From contig SVHQ01000140.1 in NCBI GenBank assembly GCA_015055785.1, positions 1 to 5,018 of the forward strand: a stretch of DNA of 5,018 bases, written 5' to 3'. Of this stretch, positions 1-5,018 are shown piece by piece; the stretch's first letter is position 1; each line of letters starts with the position of its first letter. The position numbers were made by a program, and so were the translations under genes. The notes under the pieces were generated by a model, which was not told the DNA's origin, did not search any database, and saw nothing but the letters and a program-made list of their open reading frames with translations. The stretch comes from Clostridiales bacterium. GTDB lineage: Bacteria; Bacillota_A; Clostridia; Christensenellales; Borkfalkiaceae.

Positions 1-1
1 T

Positions 2-472
2 GGGTTCCGCGGCACGTTTGACGGTGCAGGCTATACAGTTAGCGGTAACAGTAAAAAAGGCAACTGGGGTATTTTTGGGTATATCGGCAAAGGCGCGGTC
101 ATTAAAAATGTAACCTTTAACGATTACGGCTATAACGGCGAAGCAAATAGAGGCGTATTAGCGCAATCCATTTCTGCGGCAACGATAGAAAACGTGACCT
201 TTAATTTGTATAACGGCGGTGGGAGCGGCAATAGTAATGGTATGAGCTGGATTTCCACATGGAATACGAAGAATTCCATGTTTAAAAACGTTGTTTTTAA
301 TACTGGTGACTGTAAGGTTGGAACGTTGCTTGGCGCAAACAACAACGAATGGAGCACCAAAAAGAATACCTTTATTGATTGTAAAGTGATAGGTACGGTT
401 ACTGCGCTTGCGGGAAACGGAGGTGCGTCCGTTGCAACGGTTGAAAATACCGCTGGCATTACAAAAGAATAA
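2..472 (+). CDS. C-terminal part of a secreted beta-helix / GLUG-like repeat protein (5' end outside the window)
   Basis: The frame is open from base 2 to a TAA at 470-472, giving the last 156 residues of a longer protein. The visible part opens with F-R-G-T-F-D-G-A-G-Y-T-V-S-G (residues 2-15). This resembles the F.GtfDGnGytIsG signature common in bacterial surface proteins with GLUG or pectate-lyase-like right-handed beta-helix repeats. Four similar rungs follow: VIKNVTF (33-39), TIENVTF (61-67), MFKNVVF (93-99) and TFIDCKV (123-129). They are spaced 28-32 residues apart, and Asn recurs at the same place in the first three, as expected of a stacked Asn ladder. The region is rich in Gly, Asn and Thr. 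The C-terminus (ending GITKE) has no LPXTG motif, hydrophobic tail or SLH-like region, so any anchor must lie upstream; otherwise the protein is released. Its role is inferred as adhesion, or glycan binding or cleavage. No catalytic residues can be assigned. Only 41 bases separate it from the transporter genes, so co-transcription is plausible. Confidence 0.8.
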   Translation, partial: GFRGTFDGAGYTVSGNSKKGNWGIFGYIGKGAVIKNVTFNDYGYNGEANRGVLAQSISAATIENVTFNLYNGGGSGNSNGMSWISTWNTKNSMFKNVVFNTGDCKVGTLLGANNNEWSTKKNTFIDCKVIGTVTALAGNGGASVATVENTAGITKE

Positions 473-497
473 AAAATTAATAAAATAAATAATTTTT
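472..497. repeat. AT-only inverted repeat in the spacer before the binding-protein gene
   Basis: The arms AAAAATTA (472-479) and TAATTTTT (490-497) are perfect inverted complements around a 10-base A/T loop. The whole 473-499 spacer contains no G or C. An 8-pair stem made only of A/T pairs is weak, so this is not a convincing intrinsic terminator. It could be a regulator site, the AT-rich region around a promoter (a TAAAAT -10-like hexamer lies at 481-486, but without a good -35), or chance in an AT-only spacer. No catabolite-repression cre-like palindrome was seen here. Confidence 0.25.
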
Positions 498-513
498 AAG
501 TAGGAGATATATT

Positions 514-2220
514 ATGAACAAGAAGATGATGAAAAGAATTACGAGTACATGCATTGCAACGCTTGCGCTTTGTTCGGCTGTTGGTTGCGGCAGCAATGCG
601 GGCGGTAGCAATAGCAAAATTACGGAAATCAACGTGCTTTGCTTTGATGGTACGGCAGGGGACGAATGGATGCGTGAAGCAGGTGAAAGATTTGCCGCAG
701 CAAATGTGGGCGTATCCTTCGAAGAAGGAAAAACGGGTGTTAAAGTAAACGTTCAGAAGAAAAGAGATATTCCGTATTCTACTCTTAATACGGATGGTAA
801 CGATATTTATTTCGATGAAAGCAAACCCAATCCGTATATTTTGTCCGCAAAGAACTGGGTGTTGAATATCAGTGATGTGGTTGCGCCTATTGCCGATAAA
901 ATCGATGAAGAAATTCTCGGCAGAATGAAAGGGGTAGATGGTGAGTATTACGCTCTTCCTTCCATTGAGTGGGACGCTGGTGTTTCCTACGACGTGGACT
1001 ATTTTGAAGACAACAATCTGTATTTTGCTGATACAACCGAAGAGAACGTAAAGACTTATAAGAGCAAATTTGGTAATGGTAAATTTATTGCTAACGCAAC
1101 CGCGAAAAAGTCTTGCGGTCCCAATGGAGTTTGCGGGGATTACGATGACGGGCTTCCTGCAACGTTGCAGCAATATGCAATCCTTTGCGATTATATCAAA
1201 TCGAAAGGTGACAATGCGATTATTTTGTGTGGCTCGGGCAGTGTTTATTCTTTCTACTGGACGCATGCAATTTGGGCTTCTCTTGCAGGCGGTGACGCAA
1301 TGAATACAATTTATTGCAATTATGGCACTAACGGAGTGAAAGTAGAGGTTGTAACGGGCTTTTCCGAAACGGAAAAAATGTTCGGGGTAGCTGATGCTCC
1401 CGCTATGCCTACGGTTCAACCCGTTACGTTGACCGATGAGAATGGGTATAAAGCTTATGATATGTCTGCTCGTTATTACAGCCTTGCATTTTTAGAGCTT
1501 GCTTATAAAGAAGGCTGGTTTAACATGAGTGAATTGAGAACTTCTTCCAGTTCCAACACGAATGCGCAAATTCAATTTATAAACGGTAGCGCAGACGGTA
1601 CGAATAACGCAATGCTTTACGACGCTTCGTATTGGTATCATGAAGGTGTAGAGGCAGGCGCGTTCTCGAAATATGCAAAAGAGCATCCGGAAGACCCCGA
1701 TAGAAACGTAGCGTTTATGCCTATGCCTACGCAATTGTTGGGTGAAGAAGTGGAAGAGCAAGAAACGAGCAAAGGCAACACCCTTCTTAACATTGGTTCA
1801 GCTTTCATTTTTGCAAACAAGAAAGTGGAAAAGAACGCAGGTAAGTTGAATGCAGTTAAGCAGTTCCTCACGTTCCTCTATTCAGAAGCGGAATTAAAGA
1901 CGTTTACCGAAACAACTGGTTTGACGATTCCTATGGAATACGATTACGACATTGAAAAACTTGGTGGATATTATAAACAGCTTAACGAACTTAGACGTGA
2001 TTCTGAAATTGTAAATTATGCATCTGACAGTATGCGTTTTAAGAAGAACTTTGATGCATTCTCCTTGTATTACGATTCTCCTTTACAGAGATATTCCGTG
2101 GGTGGTAAACTGTTTACCGATGGTTATATTCGCGCATTCAAAGACGTGAACGGAACAGCTAAGGATATCTTTACGACAACACAAAGAGAGCAAGGTACTT
2201 GGAACGCAATGCAGTTATAA
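514..2220 (+). CDS. ABC transporter extracellular solute-binding lipoprotein, family 1 (carbohydrate, CUT1-type)
   Basis: This is the 568-residue substrate-capture lipoprotein of a carbohydrate ABC importer, held on the outer face of the membrane. The start is fixed by AGGAG at 502-506, 7 bases before the ATG. A Lys/Arg-rich N-region (residues 1-8) and a short hydrophobic stretch lead to a lipobox A22-V23-G24-C25; Cys25 is the predicted lipidated residue, followed by a Gly/Ser/Asn-rich linker (26-34). Family-1 features appear in order: VDGEYYALPS (141-150) leading to the AGVSYDVDYF segment (155-164), equivalent to the usual 'YalP...l.YN..lF' block; YDDGLPAT (210-217) followed by a helix, equivalent to the 'P.Tw.E' block; and ANKKVEKN...AVKQFLTFLYS...TGLTIP (434-472), the usual C-lobe block. 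Exposed aromatics such as W154, W249, W254 and W375 could stack on sugars. At 568 residues it exceeds the common 400-450, which suggests an oligosaccharide ligand, but this is inference. Cys201 and Cys207 bracket a short loop. It leads the transporter genes, with permeases directly downstream. The exact sugar is unknown. Confidence 0.92.
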   Translation: MNKKMMKRITSTCIATLALCSAVGCGSNAGGSNSKITEINVLCFDGTAGDEWMREAGERFAAANVGVSFEEGKTGVKVNVQKKRDIPYSTLNTDGNDIYFDESKPNPYILSAKNWVLNISDVVAPIADKIDEEILGRMKGVDGEYYALPSIEWDAGVSYDVDYFEDNNLYFADTTEENVKTYKSKFGNGKFIANATAKKSCGPNGVCGDYDDGLPATLQQYAILCDYIKSKGDNAIILCGSGSVYSFYWTHAIWASLAGGDAMNTIYCNYGTNGVKVEVVTGFSETEKMFGVADAPAMPTVQPVTLTDENGYKAYDMSARYYSLAFLELAYKEGWFNMSELRTSSSSNTNAQIQFINGSADGTNNAMLYDASYWYHEGVEAGAFSKYAKEHPEDPDRNVAFMPMPTQLLGEEVEEQETSKGNTLLNIGSAFIFANKKVEKNAGKLNAVKQFLTFLYSEAELKTFTETTGLTIPMEYDYDIEKLGGYYKQLNELRRDSEIVNYASDSMRFKKNFDAFSLYYDSPLQRYSVGGKLFTDGYIRAFKDVNGTAKDIFTTTQREQGTWNAMQL

Positions 2221-2260
2221 TACCAATAATACCATAGCAATAATTTTAAAGGAGTAAAGC

Positions 2261-3220
2261 ATGAGCGAAGCTACGGTAAGGCAGGCGAGAAGCGGTGCAT
2301 TCAACAAAAAGAATCGCAATAAATTGATATTTTATTCAATTTTTATTTCTATTCCCATCCTGCATTTTTTAATATTTTATCTTTACGTTAATTTTAATTC
2401 TATTATACTTGCCTTTCGCGGTTATGAAATAGATTTCTTGGGGGAGATAAGCTCCAAATTCGCAAAATTTGATAACTTTAAAGAAGCATGGAGCGTGTTA
2501 TTTAACGATCCGAATAATCGTTTGCTGAACTCCGTTATTTATTTGGTAGTTGGGTTATTTGTTTCTACACCGCTTGCTTTAAGCTTTTCTTTCTACATAT
2601 ATAAGAAAAGATTTGGAAGTGTTTTTTTTAGAATCATTCTGTTTTTGCCTCAGATATTGTCCACAGTTATCATGGGCATTATTTACAAGAATTTAACGAA
2701 TTTTGCTTATTTCGGGATTATGGAAAATTTATTCAATATCAAACCGAGTGCCTCGTTGTTGGATAATATAAATACCCGTATGGCAACTATAATCGTTTTT
2801 AGTGTCATTATGTCCTTTGGTGTGAACGTATTGACCTATACAAGTACGATGAGCGGGATTAACGATTCGTTGATTGAATCGGCGCAGTTAGACGGTGCAA
2901 AGCCGATACAGGAGCTTATTCATATTGTCTTACCCTTAATTTATCCTACTATTACAACGCTTATTATCGTGAGAATATCGTATACGTTTGTAGAGCAGGC
3001 GCATATTTTTACCCTGATTGGGCCTTACGAGCCTGCAACGGGCAGTACGATAGGATACTTCTTATATCTTGAGGCAAAATATGGTGATTTGATTCAAGGG
3101 AATGTACATTTGTCTTATCCTGTTTTGTCAGCGATAGGGTTGATATTAACGGCGATTATTTTGCCGATTACGTTGTTGACGCGGTACTTATTTAATAAGT
3201 TCGGTCCAAAGGTAGATTGA
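2261..3220 (+). CDS. ABC transporter permease 1, carbohydrate (UgpA/MalF/LplB-like)
   Basis: This 319-residue inner-membrane subunit forms half of the translocation channel of the sugar importer. AAAGGAG at 2248-2254 lies 6 bases before the ATG. About six membrane segments are visible, at roughly residues 22-43, 91-113, 122-143, 173-195, 226-246 and 285-307, after a basic cytoplasmic N-terminus (R7, R10, K17-K18, R19, K21). The EAA loop that docks on the ATPase is clear: E206-S-A-Q-L-D211-G212-A213, with I220 and L224-P225 at the usual distances; the motif's second residue is Ser instead of Ala. Length and topology fit the MalF/UgpA/LplB-type permease without the large MalF periplasmic domain. 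It starts 40 bases after the binding-protein gene, and its stop codon lies inside the ribosome binding region of the next gene, so operon expression and translational coupling are likely. An 8-T run at 2622-2629 encodes Val-Phe-Phe in frame and does not disturb the ORF. The substrate cannot be told from the sequence. Confidence 0.93.
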   Translation: MSEATVRQARSGAFNKKNRNKLIFYSIFISIPILHFLIFYLYVNFNSIILAFRGYEIDFLGEISSKFAKFDNFKEAWSVLFNDPNNRLLNSVIYLVVGLFVSTPLALSFSFYIYKKRFGSVFFRIILFLPQILSTVIMGIIYKNLTNFAYFGIMENLFNIKPSASLLDNINTRMATIIVFSVIMSFGVNVLTYTSTMSGINDSLIESAQLDGAKPIQELIHIVLPLIYPTITTLIIVRISYTFVEQAHIFTLIGPYEPATGSTIGYFLYLEAKYGDLIQGNVHLSYPVLSAIGLILTAIILPITLLTRYLFNKFGPKVD

Positions 3221-3224
3221 GGTG
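3219..3224 (+). promoter_or_regulatory. Ribosome binding site overlapping the upstream stop codon; decides the start of permease 2
   Basis: GAGGTG at 3219-3224 matches the anti-Shine-Dalgarno complement and sits 4 bases before the ATG at 3229. It shares its first two bases with the TGA stop (3218-3220) of permease 1. It therefore supports ATG 3229 rather than the in-frame TTG at 3217, which would add four residues and place the start inside this site and the upstream gene. The arrangement is typical of translational coupling between subunits needed in equal amounts. Confidence 0.8.
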
Positions 3225-3228
3225 TAGT

Positions 3229-4230
3229 ATGCAAAATAATCAAAAAAAACAAAAAACAAGCTGGATATATATCGTTTTATTCGGTTTATTGTTGCTTATT
3301 TCGGCGTTGATGATTTATATGTTCTTTTGGGCAATGCTGACTTCCTTGAAAAGCAACGACGATATGATTTACGGAAACCCCATAGGTTTTCCCAACTTGG
3401 ACGAGAGCGACCCGAATAACAGCCGTTTACAATTTTTTCATTTTAAAAATTACGCAACCGTTTTTCGGGAAATAAAAATTGCTTGGACGGAAATTTATTA
3501 TAAGGGATCTACACTTGTTACGCACCAGACAAATACACTTTTTGGTTGGATGTACAATTTTTCTGATCCCTTTGAATACGAAAGGGCGTATTTGCCTGAT
3601 ATGTTAGTAAATACGCTTTTGTATGCGGGGATTGGTGGGCTTATTCTTGCCGCAGTTCCTGCACTTACGGCATATCTTTGCTCGAAGTATGATTTTAAAG
3701 TAAGCAAAATCCTGTTCATGGTGTACACGGTAATTATGTGTATTCCTATCGTCGGCAATTTCCCTTCGGAATTGACGTTCTTGCGTAACGCTGGTTTGTT
3801 CGATTCATTCTTGGGGAATTTCTTGCAAAAAATGTCAGGCGGCGGTATGTACTTCTTTATTTACTATGCGTTTTTTGGTACGTTACCGAATACCTATCGC
3901 GAAGCGGCGGAAATTGACGGGGCTTCGGAATTAACGATTATGTGTCGTATTTATTTCCCGTTGGCAAGAACGATGGTTGCAACCGTATTTCTTTTACAAT
4001 TCGTTGCGTTATGGAACGACTATCAAGGGGTACTGTTGTATTTGCCTACACATCCTACGTTAGCATATGGTGTATATGAGCTTACGACTTCGACGACGGA
4101 ACCTGCCTTGGCAAATACGCCTGCGCAAATGACAGGCTGTATGATGTTGGCGATCCCGTTGATAATACTTTTTGTATTGTTCAAAGATAAGTTGATGGGC
4201 AATCTTTCGTTAGGTGGATTAAAAGAGTAA
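3229..4230 (+). CDS. ABC transporter permease 2, carbohydrate (UgpE/MalG/YtcP-like), with long first outer loop
   Basis: This 333-residue protein is the second channel subunit, expected to pair with permease 1. The start at ATG 3229 is preferred because GAGGTG lies 4 bases upstream; an in-frame TTG at 3217 is the alternative. The N-terminus is basic (K6, K7, K9), with TM1 at about 13-37. Further membrane segments lie at about 125-150, 160-176, 205-220, 245-268 and 302-318. The EAA loop is textbook: E225-A-A-E-I-D230-G231-A232, with I241 and P244 following. The C-terminus G-N-L-S-L-G-G-L-K-E resembles the short 'G...G.vKg' tail of MalG-type permeases. The protein is longer than the usual 270-300 residues because some 85 residues (about 40-124) separate TM1 and TM2. 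That loop carries aromatic and polar residues, and it should face outside, near the binding protein. The next gene starts 14 bases after the stop. No ATPase gene follows, so a shared ATPase encoded elsewhere is inferred. Confidence 0.92.
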   Translation: MQNNQKKQKTSWIYIVLFGLLLLISALMIYMFFWAMLTSLKSNDDMIYGNPIGFPNLDESDPNNSRLQFFHFKNYATVFREIKIAWTEIYYKGSTLVTHQTNTLFGWMYNFSDPFEYERAYLPDMLVNTLLYAGIGGLILAAVPALTAYLCSKYDFKVSKILFMVYTVIMCIPIVGNFPSELTFLRNAGLFDSFLGNFLQKMSGGGMYFFIYYAFFGTLPNTYREAAEIDGASELTIMCRIYFPLARTMVATVFLLQFVALWNDYQGVLLYLPTHPTLAYGVYELTTSTTEPALANTPAQMTGCMMLAIPLIILFVLFKDKLMGNLSLGGLKE

Positions 4231-4244
4231 AAATAGGTGTAACA

Positions 4245-5018
4245 ATGATGAAATTCAAGAAAAAAACATTAATTCCTATGATAGCGCTTGCAGGGGTGAC
4301 CGTAGCAGTTGCAGGTATGACGATGGCTTTTTCTATGGAAACAAAGAAATCTTATGCGGAAGAGCCTACGCTTATAGGGGTATCTTTTGAAGAGAATTAT
4401 ACTTACGGAGATACGCTTATTCTTCCTGCAAACGCGTCAATATCCTATAACGGAAGTGATGTACCTGTGGAAGATGCATATTTGATTTATCCCGATGGAA
4501 GTATTTTTAGCGGGGAAATTTTCGACTTGGATATTTATGGGAAATATACAGTTGTTTACGAAACGACGATAAATGGAAAAGAGGTAAAAACAGAGAATAA
4601 TTTTTTTGTTAAGAAGGATTATTATTCGCTTACCTCGTCTGCGTCGGAAATCGGCTACGGCCCTTTAAATGGTTCGTTTTCGGCTTCTGGATACAATAAT
4701 GGGCTGAAACTTTCGATGGCGGAAGGGGAAACCTTTTCTTATGCGAAACCGCTCAATATTTATGATAATGAATATGTAAGCTTAATTTCCTTTAACTGTA
4801 TGCAAATGGAAACGACGGTGAAATATATCACCATTCGTTTAACAGACTGCTACGACCCTTCCATTTATATGGATATCGTGTACAAACGTGACGCATACGC
4901 ATATCAAACGTATATTCTTGCGGGTGCGTACGGTATGAAAAGCGTTGGGCTTGTAAGTGATTCAAGCGGACCGGTAGAAGTGGACGGGGAAAATTATCGC
5001 GTGGACCAATACGGCACG
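4245..5018 (+). CDS. Secreted protein with N-terminal Ig-like domain, 3' end outside the window
   Basis: The frame is open from ATG 4245 to the end of the window, giving 258 residues with no stop. AGGTG at 4235-4239 lies 5 bases before the first ATG; a second ATG at 4248 is equally possible and shortens the protein by one residue. A Lys-rich N-region (K3, K5-K7) and a hydrophobic core (about 8-29) form a signal peptide, with S36-Y37-A38 a plausible signal peptidase I site. No lipobox is present. Residues 43-122 look like an Ig-like beta-sandwich: Y-G-D-T-L-I-L-P near 54-61, a D-G-S turn at 84-86, and D-L-D-I-Y-G-K-Y-T-V-V-Y at 94-105, the 'GkYtvtY' edge typical of bacterial Ig-like domains. 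Residues about 128-258 are beta-rich and alternate hydrophobic residues (for example I195-T-I-R-L-T-D-C202), compatible with a jelly-roll or LamG/ConA-like fold, but I recognise no family with confidence. The 14-base gap to permease 2 argues for the same operon. Likely role: binding or processing the transported glycan outside the cell (inference). Confidence 0.8.
   Translation, partial: MMKFKKKTLIPMIALAGVTVAVAGMTMAFSMETKKSYAEEPTLIGVSFEENYTYGDTLILPANASISYNGSDVPVEDAYLIYPDGSIFSGEIFDLDIYGKYTVVYETTINGKEVKTENNFFVKKDYYSLTSSASEIGYGPLNGSFSASGYNNGLKLSMAEGETFSYAKPLNIYDNEYVSLISFNCMQMETTVKYITIRLTDCYDPSIYMDIVYKRDAYAYQTYILAGAYGMKSVGLVSDSSGPVEVDGENYRVDQYGT

Noticed and set aside
130..459. A 109-codon open frame on the minus strand over the beta-helix gene
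   Set aside because: It mirrors the Asn/Gly/Lys-rich repeats of the sense strand (hence its Pro/Leu/Phe runs) and lacks any domain. The sense frame carries real repeat periodicity.
472..497. Intrinsic terminator after the beta-helix gene
   Set aside because: The stem is made only of A/T pairs with a 10-base loop, far too weak for a normal terminator hairpin despite the T-run.
496..1419. A 307-codon open frame on the minus strand opposite the binding-protein gene
   Set aside because: It is fully antisense to a gene with clear family-1 binding-protein features, has a low-complexity, Cys/Ile/Arg-rich translation with no recognisable domain, and is best explained by the codon use of the sense gene.
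1492..1871. Two minus-strand open frames (1492-1761 and 1638-1871) inside the binding-protein gene
   Set aside because: They overlap each other in different frames, lack ribosome binding sites that I can see, and match no family; they are antisense shadows.
3217..3228. TTG at 3217 as the start of permease 2
   Set aside because: It overlaps the stop codon of permease 1 and the ribosome binding site GAGGTG itself; the ATG at 3229 has that site at proper spacing.
3242..3249. An 8-A run near the start of permease 2 (and an 8-T run at 2622-2629 in permease 1) as phase-variable slippage switches
   Set aside because: Both runs are in frame and encode ordinary Lys or Phe codons. Such runs are expected by chance in AT-rich genes, and there is no sign of a broken or alternative reading frame.

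Overview
The window looks like part of the chromosome of a low-to-moderate GC Gram-positive bacterium (Bacillota, probably a carbohydrate-fermenting Clostridia member). The basis is AGGAG/GAGGTG-type ribosome binding sites ahead of every complete gene, a lipoprotein-type solute-binding protein rather than a periplasmic one, Lys-rich signal peptides, very AT-rich spacers, and strict head-to-tail packing on one strand. A gut Christensenellales-like source would fit the style of these proteins, but the sequence alone does not prove it.

Layout, all on the + strand. (1) Positions 2-472 are the 3' end of a secreted right-handed beta-helix/GLUG-like repeat protein. (2) Positions 473-513 are an AT-only spacer with a weak inverted repeat and a good ribosome binding site. 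(3) Positions 514-2220 encode a large (568 aa) lipoprotein, an extracellular solute-binding protein of the family-1 type. (4) Positions 2261-3220 encode a first ABC permease (UgpA/MalF/LplB-like) with an EAA loop. (5) Positions 3229-4230 encode a second ABC permease (UgpE/MalG/YtcP-like), also with an EAA loop and with an unusually long first extracytoplasmic loop. (6) Positions 4245-5018 are the 5' end of another secreted protein: a signal peptide, an Ig-like beta-sandwich, then an unassigned beta-rich region that runs off the window. No gene-free stretch exceeds 41 bases, and no RNA gene, mobile element, CRISPR array or convincing terminator was seen.

Together, genes 3-5 form the binding-protein-plus-two-permeases core of a CUT1-type carbohydrate (probably oligosaccharide) importer. 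No ATPase gene is present. CUT1 systems in Gram-positives often borrow a shared MsmK/MsiK-type ATPase encoded elsewhere, which is the likeliest explanation here. The flanking secreted proteins have adhesive or glycan-facing architectures. The simplest reading is a locus in which surface proteins bind or process an external glycan and the ABC transporter imports the released oligosaccharide. The substrate cannot be read from the sequence. Nothing here clearly points to a wholly new system; the more unusual points are the long permease loop, the Cys-bracketed loop in the binding protein, and the two surface proteins flanking the importer.
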